Position numbers and translations under genes: made by a program. From an uncultured beta proteobacterium (lineage in GTDB: Bacteria > Pseudomonadota > Gammaproteobacteria > Burkholderiales > Rhodocyclaceae), in contig CAIVZW010000543.1 in the NCBI GenBank assembly GCA_903910495.1, positions 1 to 8,205 of the forward strand: 8,205 nt of DNA. The letters run 5' to 3'. This document shows, in pieces, positions 1-5,314 of the stretch (positions are counted from its first letter, which is position 1; each line of letters starts with the position of its first letter). The notes beneath the pieces were generated by a model. The model was given only the letters and a program-made list of their open reading frames with translations. It had not been told where the DNA came from and did no database searches.

Positions 1-1051
1 CTGCCGTTTTCACCGGAACGAACTGCAGCCCGTGGTCGACCAGTTTCCAGACCCCGGTCTGGTTACCCTGATAACGGAGGGCGGCACTGGGAATGACACG
101 CGCTTTACTGACGGTGGGGAGCTGCAAGCTGATCTCGGCGATCTCGCCAAGCGAAAGCGTGTCCGGGATGTGTTCAAAGCTGACCTGGGCAATGCGTTCC
201 TCGGTAATGCTGTCGGCGATCAGTTCCACTCGGATGACCTTGCCGGCGAGCGCGATTCCCGGTTGCGAACGCAGTGTAATACTTGCCGGAAGACCGGGCC
301 GCAGGCCGCTGGAACGACTCTGATCCAGCCTGAGCTTGAGCCACAGGCTGGCGGGGTCGACCATCCTTACGACGCTTTGTCCGGCAACGAGGGTCGAGCC
401 GGATTCAGCGTCGCGTGCGGTGATGACACCGGCGACCGGCGCGACAAGACGGATTTTCGCGCGTTGCACCAGCAGGCCGGCGTGTTCGGCTCCAAGGCGG
501 GCCTGATCCTGTCGGGCTGCGGCCAGCGTAGCCTCGGCGGCACTGAGCTGGGCCATCGCCGACTGTTCTTCCTGAAGCTTGCCGTCGACAACACTGCGCG
601 TAACGAAGGCCTTTTCGCCCAGTTCAACGTAGCGTTTGGCGTTGCTTCCGGCAAGATTGAGCCGGACCTGGGCGTCGAGTCGTTGCGCCTCGGCGGCGGC
701 AATGGTACTGGCGGCCCGCGCCAGTGCAGCGCCTCCGGCGGTAGCACGCTGATCAAGGTCAATGGGATCCATCTCGGCGAGCACTTGCCCGGCCTTGACA
801 GCTTCACCCACATCCACCGTCACACTTTGCACCCTGCCGGCGACGATCGGTCCGATCTGGTAGCTGCGGCGCGCTTCTACAGTACCAATTCCAAACAGCA
901 CGGGCGCCAGATCGGCTTCGGCCACTTCGGTGACCGTCACCCGGATCGGTGCCAAGGGGCCGCTGCGAGCAACGATCAGCCCGAAACCGGCGAGCAATGC
1001 AATGACGGCGAGGGTCAGCAGGATTTTCTTCAGGCTGAAAGCTTTACTCAT
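1..1051 (-). CDS. Periplasmic adaptor subunit of an RND-type efflux pump (HlyD/MFP family), 3' end outside window
   Basis: This protein should link an inner-membrane RND permease to an outer-membrane channel for drug or solvent export. The 350 visible residues begin with a basic stretch and one hydrophobic segment (about 8-28), a membrane anchor or uncleaved signal. The first half of the lipoyl/barrel-sandwich domain is near 55-98 (IVAGRVQSVTVDVGEAVKAG). A long Ala/Gln/Glu-rich alpha-hairpin spans about 100-200, and the second lipoyl half about 201-232 (APVAGVITARDAESGSTLVAG). A beta-barrel follows, with the start of the membrane-proximal domain near 315-350. The start is the ATG at 1051, with AAGGAG at 1057-1062 five bases upstream. 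It overlaps the TetR stop by four bases (ATGA), so it is probably co-transcribed and translationally coupled with the regulator. The open frame continues off the left edge, where roughly 20-40 more residues and then a permease gene would be expected. The family is clear, the substrate is not. Confidence 0.92.
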   Translation of the reverse strand, partial: MSKAFSLKKILLTLAVIALLAGFGLIVARSGPLAPIRVTVTEVAEADLAPVLFGIGTVEARRSYQIGPIVAGRVQSVTVDVGEAVKAGQVLAEMDPIDLDQRATAGGAALARAASTIAAAEAQRLDAQVRLNLAGSNAKRYVELGEKAFVTRSVVDGKLQEEQSAMAQLSAAEATLAAARQDQARLGAEHAGLLVQRAKIRLVAPVAGVITARDAESGSTLVAGQSVVRMVDPASLWLKLRLDQSRSSGLRPGLPASITLRSQPGIALAGKVIRVELIADSITEERIAQVSFEHIPDTLSLGEIAEISLQLPTVSKARVIPSAALRYQGNQTGVWKLVDHGLQFVPVKTA

Positions 1052-1677
1052 GCGGACTCCTTGAGACTGCGCAGAAACAGGGGAAAGATCTTTTCTGCCG
1101 TTTTGTGCATGGCCGGCACGTTGTCGGCGACCATCGATTGCATGACCAGACCTTGAATGGAACCGAGAAAGAGGGTTGTCGCGGCGACGCTATCGATATT
1201 CCGATCAATTTCGCCGCAGACCGTCGCCGCTTCGATCAGGCCGGTGACAAGTTTTCGGTAGCGCTGGAGTAGCTTGCGTACCGCAGCCTTGATGGCTGAA
1301 TCCGCTGGCTGCTGCAATTCGTTGAAAATCAGGCGTGGTACGCCAGGTCTGGCCATAACGAAATCGATATGACTGAAAAATACCGCCTGCAGTCCGCCGA
1401 CGGGACTGTCCGTTTTCTTGGCTGCGGATTCCAATATGTTGAGAAGGTTTTCTTCAACCCAGTCAATTGCTGCCAACCAGACGGCTTCCTTGTTAGGGAA
1501 GTGACGAAAGAGCGCACCTTGTGTGAAACCGATCGCGTTGGCTATTTCCTGAGTCGTGATCTGGCCGGGGCTCTGTCTTGCGGCAAGCGCAATCACCGTT
1601 TCGATGATTTGCGTTTGCCTCGCCTCCGAACTGAGACGGGCAATGACTACCCTGTTTGATTCCTTGGCAAGACTCAT
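1048..1677 (-). CDS. TetR/AcrR-family transcriptional regulator of the adjacent efflux genes
   Basis: This is a 209-residue, one-domain-pair repressor of typical TetR length. The N-terminal DNA-binding domain lies at about 17-66. It carries the helix-turn-helix signature of the family around 39-61 (ITTQEIANAIGFTQGALFRH, followed by a FPNKEAV segment). The rest is an all-helical ligand-binding and dimerisation domain with no recognisable ligand motif. An in-frame ATG at 1728 would add 17 residues. I chose the ATG at 1677 because the promoter and a 22-bp inverted repeat at 1686-1736 lie between the two codons, so a transcript from that promoter could not contain the upstream ATG. No good Shine-Dalgarno precedes 1677. 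The 3' end overlaps the adaptor gene by ATGA, giving a regulator-first operon. Autoregulation and control of the pump are inferred from this layout and the operator; the inducer is unknown. Confidence 0.93.
   Translation of the reverse strand: MSLAKESNRVVIARLSSEARQTQIIETVIALAARQSPGQITTQEIANAIGFTQGALFRHFPNKEAVWLAAIDWVEENLLNILESAAKKTDSPVGGLQAVFFSHIDFVMARPGVPRLIFNELQQPADSAIKAAVRKLLQRYRKLVTGLIEAATVCGEIDRNIDSVAATTLFLGSIQGLVMQSMVADNVPAMHKTAEKIFPLFLRSLKESA
1057..1062 (-). promoter_or_regulatory. Ribosome binding site of the adaptor gene
   Basis: On the minus strand this reads AAGGAG, five bases before the adaptor ATG and inside the last codons of the TetR gene. It fixes the adaptor start. It also lets ribosomes finishing the regulator re-start on the adaptor. 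Confidence 0.7.
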
Positions 1678-1685
1678 TTTGGTTA

Positions 1686-1707
1686 AGTAAGTAATTAGTT
1701 GCTCACT
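1686..1707. promoter_or_regulatory. Putative TetR operator: 22-bp inverted repeat
   Basis: The two 11-base half-sites, read towards the centre, are AGTAAGTAATT and AGTGAGCAACT. They agree at 8 of 11 positions, and all three differences are transitions. The repeat starts one base downstream of the -10 box of the TetR promoter and covers the expected transcription start. It ends eight bases before the TetR start codon. A dimer bound here would block initiation, which fits autorepression by the adjacent TetR protein. The symmetry is seen in the sequence; the identity of the bound protein is inferred. Confidence 0.6.
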
Positions 1708-1736
1708 ATTGTAGCCATGAAAAAACATAAAATCAA
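1708..1736 (-). promoter_or_regulatory. Putative sigma-70 promoter of the TetR-adaptor operon
   Basis: On the minus strand a -35-like TTGATT (1731-1736) is separated by 17 bases from TACAAT (1708-1713). The -10 differs from the consensus at one position and the -35 at two. The spacer is rich in A and T. The predicted start of transcription, near 1701, falls within the adjacent inverted repeat. This leaves a leader of about 25 bases before the TetR start at 1677. Confidence 0.55.
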
Positions 1737-1806
1737 TAGGTGCTTATATACAGGGTTTGACTTGGCTCATGTGCTTCCGAGGCGAGTCATTTGGCGGGAA
1801 CGCTGC

Positions 1807-2535
1807 TCAGTTGCTGTTGAGGCCTTTGATCCAGACCGAATACAACTGATCGGCAAGCAGACGCATGGCCGGGAGGCGTGTATTTGTTTCCGCCAGCATC
1901 TGCTCCGGAGTCTGTACGGTCGCCGGCAGAGGGGCGCCGCCGTTTACTTCTGCAAGCCAGGTCTTGCACCACTCGCTGATCATTTCAGTACTCATCTCGA
2001 CATGGCACTGCATGGCCAGATGCGGGCCGAGTACGAACATCTGGTTGGCGCAGAACTGATTGGTGAAAATGCGTTGTGCGCCGGGTGGGATGCTTAATGT
2101 TTCACCGTGCCACTGAAAGACATCGGCCAGTCCGCTGCTGTCCTCAAGGCAATGGCCAAGCCATGGACCTGCGCTGGGGTTGTTCTCGGCGTGAATAGTT
2201 CCCCAGCCGATCTCCTTGACCGGGCTTTGCGTGATGACGCCGCCGAGTGCCTTGCTTATCAACTGACCGCCCAGGCAATGCCCGATGACCGGGATGCCTC
2301 GGTCGACGGCAGCGCAAATCAACGCGCATACCTGATCAATCCACGGCAGCGGATCGTTGACACTCATCGGGCCACCCATCAGACACAGACCGGAGAATGC
2401 CTCTGCGCGGGTGGGCACGGTTTCGCCCTGGTCAATGGCAATCAGTCGCCACGGAATCGAGTGTTGATCAAGGAATGTGGCAAAATAGCCTGGTCCCTCG
2501 GTTTTGGTGTGGCGAAAGATGGCGATGGGTTTCAT
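1807..2535 (-). CDS. Stand-alone class I glutamine amidotransferase (GMP synthase-like glutaminase domain)
   Basis: The 242-residue protein is a free-standing class I (triad) glutamine amidotransferase. It would hydrolyse glutamine, or a gamma-glutamyl compound, in the cytoplasm. The nucleophile is Cys87 in the elbow GHCLGGQ (85-91). The other two triad members are His178 and Glu180 in MQCHVEMS (175-182). Other family landmarks are MGGPMSV (53-59) and FQWHGETL (140-147), as in the glutaminase domain of GMP synthase. No synthetase domain or partner subunit is encoded nearby, so the acceptor substrate is unknown. Relatives include putative gamma-glutamyl-compound hydrolases and generic GMP-synthase-like proteins. 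The start (MKPIAIFRH) fits the usual start of this subfamily. The open frame continues upstream only as antisense of the protease gene. No strong Shine-Dalgarno is visible. On the minus strand a lone TAAAAT at 2583-2588 might be a -10 box but lacks a good -35. Confidence 0.9.
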   Translation of the reverse strand: MKPIAIFRHTKTEGPGYFATFLDQHSIPWRLIAIDQGETVPTRAEAFSGLCLMGGPMSVNDPLPWIDQVCALICAAVDRGIPVIGHCLGGQLISKALGGVITQSPVKEIGWGTIHAENNPSAGPWLGHCLEDSSGLADVFQWHGETLSIPPGAQRIFTNQFCANQMFVLGPHLAMQCHVEMSTEMISEWCKTWLAEVNGGAPLPATVQTPEQMLAETNTRLPAMRLLADQLYSVWIKGLNSN

Positions 2536-3217
2536 GATCGGTCGATTTCTGATGGCAGGCGCGGGCTTACGGTACGCGGCAGATTTTACGCGCGCTGCGT
2601 TACTTGGCCTAGGTATGGCCGCGTCGTTTGTGCATGCTGCGGATGTCGGTCTGGCCGGGCTGTTTCCCGGAAAGGCCCTGCTCACCATCAACGGCGGCGC
2701 ACCACGCATCGTTGCGCTGGGGGTCAAAACCGACGAGGGGGTACAAGTCATTTCAATCGAAGGGGATACAGCGACCCTTGAGGTCGATGGAAAGAAACGG
2801 GTCTTGCGCGTCGGGCAGAATGTGGCTTCGCAGCCGTCAGGTCGCGGCCCGGCCACGGCCACATTGACCTCCGACGCAGGCGGACATTTTTTTGTTACTG
2901 GCAATATCAATGGGACAACCGTTCGTTTTATTGTCGATACCGGAGCGTCGATGATTTCTCTCGGGTCGGGCGATGCTCGCCGGATCGGCCTGGACGCCAG
3001 CAAGGGTGAGCAGGGAATCGCCAATACCGCCAATGGCCAGACGCGGGTGTCGCGTGTCAAACTGGATACTGTGCGTGTAGGCGAGATTGTCCTGAATAAT
3101 GTTGACGCCTTGGTGCATCAGCATGATCTTCCGGTCGCTCTGCTCGGCATGAGTTTTTTAAACCGCATGGAAATGCAGCGAAATGGTGACACCATGACGC
3201 TGAAGAAACGCTATTAG
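2534..3217 (+). CDS. Exported retropepsin-like aspartic protease (clan AA, TIGR02281 type)
   Basis: The 227-residue protein has an export signal: a segment with Arg near 13-20, a hydrophobic core (ALLGLGMAASF, 22-32) and a VHA-A cleavage site near 35. A poorly conserved linker region runs to about 105. The C-terminal single-lobe aspartic protease domain (about 115-222) holds the catalytic motif VDTGAS (134-139). It also has the family landmarks TANG (164-167) and LLGMSFLNRM (203-212). As in retropepsins, one Asp per chain implies an active homodimer, here in the periplasm or at the inner membrane. Bacterial members of this family are largely uncharacterised. The start is uncertain. ATG 2534 shares a CATG with the divergent amidotransferase start, ATG 2552 would still leave a good signal peptide, and none of the candidates has a strong Shine-Dalgarno. 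The gene is first of a tight cluster with the small gene and the Nudix gene. Confidence 0.88.
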   Translation: MIGRFLMAGAGLRYAADFTRAALLGLGMAASFVHAADVGLAGLFPGKALLTINGGAPRIVALGVKTDEGVQVISIEGDTATLEVDGKKRVLRVGQNVASQPSGRGPATATLTSDAGGHFFVTGNINGTTVRFIVDTGASMISLGSGDARRIGLDASKGEQGIANTANGQTRVSRVKLDTVRVGEIVLNNVDALVHQHDLPVALLGMSFLNRMEMQRNGDTMTLKKRY

Positions 3218-3220
3218 GAG
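3216..3220 (+). promoter_or_regulatory. Ribosome binding site of the 87-residue gene, overlapping the protease stop
   Basis: AGGAG lies six bases before the ATG at 3227. Its first two bases are also the last two of the protease TAG stop (3215-3217). The arrangement favours coupled translation of the two genes and supports the reality of the small gene. Confidence 0.75.
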
Positions 3221-3226
3221 AATCAG

Positions 3227-3490
3227 ATGCCACATCGCGACCAGGAAATAATCATGTTGCGCCGCGAACTTGAAATGCTGATGGGTGAGCGGCAAACCCT
3301 GTTACGGGTTGTCGGATCAACCGCCGTCCTCATCGCCAGTCTGGACAGCAAGCATCTGCCGGTCGGGGCCGTCGAGTCTGCCGATCTGGTAGCGACATCA
3401 ATCAATGCGCTGTCCGAAGAAACCTTGCAGGACGCACTCAATGCCGTTCGCGCCGAAATCGAGGATGAGGAAGCTGGTGAAGGAAAATAA
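3227..3490 (+). CDS. Small conserved-looking protein of unknown function (87 residues)
   Basis: I do not recognise a family. The protein is short and has no signal peptide. An amphipathic, charged N-terminal helix (about 5-26, rich in Glu, Arg and Leu) could form a coiled coil. A moderately hydrophobic stretch follows (TAVLIASLD, 32-40), then a helical segment (about 62-80) and a very acidic tail (EIEDEEAGEGK). Cysteine is absent and no metal-binding or catalytic motif stands out. It is well supported as a gene. It has a strong Shine-Dalgarno, sits ten bases after the protease stop, has codon use like its neighbours, and its end overlaps the Nudix start. Its position suggests co-expression with the protease and the Nudix enzyme, but that does not reveal a function. 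A cytoplasmic oligomeric or adaptor protein would fit its character. Confidence 0.75.
   Translation: MPHRDQEIIMLRRELEMLMGERQTLLRVVGSTAVLIASLDSKHLPVGAVESADLVATSINALSEETLQDALNAVRAEIEDEEAGEGK
3467..3472 (+). promoter_or_regulatory. Ribosome binding site deciding the Nudix start
   Basis: GAGGAA lies four to five bases before GTG 3477 and inside the last codons of the 87-residue gene. The in-frame ATG at 3465 sits directly behind an earlier GAGG with no spacer, which makes it a poor start. Confidence 0.5.
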
Positions 3491-4109
3491 TTCTTTTTCC
3501 CAGGCTAAAAACTGCACGATTTCCGAGACTCTTGATTCTCAACGTCTGCGTTCTGTACTTCACCCGCTTCCTTTGCGAACCGTTTTTGTGTGCGAGGATG
3601 GTGTCGGAGAAGAGGACCTGATAGCGGCTTCAGTGCTCTTCCCCATTGTCTTGCGCGAGAGCGGACCTGCGGTGCTGCTTACCCAGCGAACCGCGCATCT
3701 CAGGGAACACGCGGGTCAGATCAGCTTTCCCGGCGGGCGCGTCGAGCCGGAAGATGCTTCCCCTGCGCATACCGCCTTGCGCGAAACAGAGGAAGAAATC
3801 GGTCTGGCTTCCGCGCATATTGAAATTGTCGGCTACCTGCCCGAGTACCGCACCAATACAGGCTTTCGCGTGATGCCTGTGGTCGGGTTGGTGAGGCCGC
3901 CTTTTGCTTTGCGTCCCGATCCGAGTGAGGTCGCCGAAGTCTTTGAGGTGCCGCTGGCTTTCTTGATGGATCCTGCCAACCATCAGCAGCATTCAGTGCA
4001 CTATCGAGGGAAATTGCGTCACTACTATGCGATGCCTTACGGCGACTATTTCATCTGGGGGGCAACGGCCGGGATTATCGTGACCTTGTCCCGCGCACTG
4101 GCGGACTGA
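3477..4109 (+). CDS. CoA-type Nudix hydrolase (probable CoA pyrophosphatase, NudL-like)
   Basis: The 210-residue protein belongs to the Nudix subgroup that splits coenzyme A and its derivatives into 3',5'-ADP and phosphopantetheine. The CoA-subgroup signature is visible at 67-87: VLLTQR, then R and G at the expected spacing, ending in SFPGG. It runs into the Nudix box (GG at 86-87, then LRETEEEIGL at 101-110). The box has one extra residue before RE, as is usual in this subgroup, and the metal-binding glutamates E103, E106 and E107 are intact. I chose the GTG at 3477 because GAGGAA (3467-3472) lies at the right distance. The ATG at 3465 has no properly spaced Shine-Dalgarno, and the ATG at 3405 would overlap the small gene by 86 bases. 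With GTG 3477 the overlap is 14 bases, which suggests coupling. The substrate is inferred from the motif; other acyl-CoA or nucleotide substrates are possible. Confidence 0.9.
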   Translation: MKENNSFSQAKNCTISETLDSQRLRSVLHPLPLRTVFVCEDGVGEEDLIAASVLFPIVLRESGPAVLLTQRTAHLREHAGQISFPGGRVEPEDASPAHTALRETEEEIGLASAHIEIVGYLPEYRTNTGFRVMPVVGLVRPPFALRPDPSEVAEVFEVPLAFLMDPANHQQHSVHYRGKLRHYYAMPYGDYFIWGATAGIIVTLSRALAD

Positions 4110-4218
4110 GAACCTTGCGCCGGCGCTGTTCTGCACGGGCTCATGAAATATGGTATCTTGAATTTTTCGGCCATCAGGCAGGTACGGGTAGCTCCGCATC
4201 TTGCGCTCCACATCCAGT
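4110..4218 (+). other. Gap between the Nudix and CobD/CbiB-like genes
   Basis: This 109-base gap is long enough for a promoter. A TATCTT at 4153-4158 in an A+T-rich patch could be a -10 box, but no -35 stands 16-18 bases upstream. A perfect 10-base palindrome (GCGCCGGCGC, 4117-4126) follows the Nudix stop and has no T-run, so it is not a standard terminator. Whether the membrane-protein gene is transcribed with the Nudix gene or alone cannot be decided here. Confidence 0.35.
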
Positions 4219-5157
4219 ATGAGTCTTTTCTCGCTAGTTGCCGTATTGCTGATCGAGCAGATTCGGCCATTGCCTTATCGCCGGCTAATTCACGAACCGC
4301 TTACACGCCTGGCCCGCTTTCTCGAAGGCTTGTTCAACGCCGGTGAGCGCAGTCACGGCCTGGTTGCCTGGCTGATCGCCGTCGGCGGGCTCGTCCTGGT
4401 CGCCGGCGCAGCTTACGCAGCGCTTTATGCAATCAACCCGCTTCTTGCCTGGCTCTGGAACGTCCTAATTCTTTATATGACAATGGGTTTCCGGCAGTTC
4501 AGCCATTGCTATTCTGATATTCAGCTCGCCCTGCGCATGGACGATGTGCCGCACGCACGGAGGCTATTGGCTGATTGGCGGGGGCGTCCTGCCGATGGTC
4601 TTTCCTCTTCGGAAATTTCCCGACTGGCTATTGAGGAGGCGCTCAGAGCGTCGCATCGCCACGTGTTCGGAGTTCTACTGTGTTTCGTCCTGCTTCCGGG
4701 ACCGTGCGGTGCCGTTCTTTACCGTGCCGCCGCTTTTTTTGCCGATAGCTGGGGGCGACGTACCGACGCTGATGCCGGTTGCTTCGGGAACTTTTCGCAA
4801 CAGGCGTTTGCCGTCATCGACTGGTTGCCCTTGCGCTTTACCGCCGCTGGGTTTGCCATTGTCGGCGATTTCGAGGATGCCGTTTACTGCTGGCGCACAC
4901 AAGCCGACAAGTGGCCGGAAAATCAGTTTGGCAGTGGCATTGGCATTGTCCTGGCCAGTGGTGCGGGGGCTTTGGGCGTGCGTCTGGGTATGCCGGTGAT
5001 AGAAGCCGGAGAAATAGCCGATCGAGCCGAGATGGGTACCGGAGACGAAGCCGATGTCGATTTCATGCAGAGTACAGTCGGCCTGGTCTGGCGTGCCTTG
5101 TTGCTCTGGTTGTTGCTGCTGCTTTTGTTGGGGTTTGCCAGTCTGGTCGGCGCGTAA
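4219..5157 (+). CDS. CobD/CbiB-family integral membrane protein
   Basis: The 312-residue membrane protein resembles the CobD/CbiB family, whose classic members attach aminopropanol to cobyric acid in cobalamin synthesis. Hydrophobic segments lie at about 47-73, 75-90, 148-172 and 288-311. Family-like landmarks are the start MSLFSLVAVLLIEQIRPL, the segment MGFRQFSHCYSDIQLAL (89-105), and SSSEISRLAIEEALRASHRH (129-148). FVLLPGPCGAVLYR (156-169) corresponds to the PGA-YR region of CbiB, and DWLPLRFTAAGFAIVGDFEDA (201-221) to its IPAR-like region. No other cobalamin gene is in the window, and betaproteobacterial members of this type are often found apart from cob operons. A role other than cobinamide synthesis, for example an AmpE-like envelope function, is therefore possible. 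The start was chosen by similarity. A TTG at 4201 would add six residues, and neither start has a clear Shine-Dalgarno. Confidence 0.82.
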   Translation: MSLFSLVAVLLIEQIRPLPYRRLIHEPLTRLARFLEGLFNAGERSHGLVAWLIAVGGLVLVAGAAYAALYAINPLLAWLWNVLILYMTMGFRQFSHCYSDIQLALRMDDVPHARRLLADWRGRPADGLSSSEISRLAIEEALRASHRHVFGVLLCFVLLPGPCGAVLYRAAAFFADSWGRRTDADAGCFGNFSQQAFAVIDWLPLRFTAAGFAIVGDFEDAVYCWRTQADKWPENQFGSGIGIVLASGAGALGVRLGMPVIEAGEIADRAEMGTGDEADVDFMQSTVGLVWRALLLWLLLLLLLGFASLVGA

Positions 5158-5314
5158 TTCCAATTCCAAACCAATCCTGCCTTTGTCGACTTCGCCTTGC
5201 CGTGCTATTTGCACTGTCTGCGGCTCGTCTTCGTGACATCATTGATTTGGAAATGGAATAACAATGGAACGTCAAGTGCATTGCTGACGCCGATACGTGG
5301 CAGCGCAGGTTGAC
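5158..5314. other. Convergent intergenic region between the CobD/CbiB-like gene and the cyclase gene
   Basis: Both neighbours end here, so terminators would be expected. I see no GC-rich hairpin followed by a T-run on either strand. The best structure is a weak stem with a bulge at 5283-5304 (GCTG-ACG against CGT-GG-CAGC). Short copies of TTCCAAA/TTTGGAA near 5163 and 5248 are too far apart to form a terminator. No convincing small gene is present. Confidence 0.4.

Noticed and set aside
32..1156. Long plus-strand open frame of 374 codons across the adaptor gene
   Set aside because: It is antisense to the adaptor, whose lipoyl-domain motifs, hairpin and Shine-Dalgarno are clear. The plus-strand translation is low-complexity and has no recognisable domain.
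1678..1728. Seventeen-residue N-terminal extension of the TetR protein
   Set aside because: It would include the promoter -10 box and the inverted repeat, and its residues do not look like part of the DNA-binding domain.
1759..1788. Imperfect hairpin after the amidotransferase gene as a terminator
   Set aside because: The stem has mismatches at two of ten positions, a 10-base loop, and no T-run follows on the minus strand.
2536..3060. N-terminal extension of the amidotransferase frame upstream of its start
   Set aside because: The extension is antisense to the aspartic protease gene and has a Pro/Arg/Ser-rich shadow composition. The amidotransferase family starts at MKPIAIFRH.
4779..5261. 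Plus-strand frame running past the CobD/CbiB-like stop, with a tail ending in DLEME
   Set aside because: Most of it is a shadow of the membrane-protein gene. The tail in 5158-5261 has no start codon with a ribosome binding site and no recognisable similarity.
5283..5304. Stem with bulge in the convergent region as a bidirectional terminator
   Set aside because: The stem is short and interrupted, and neither side has a T-run.
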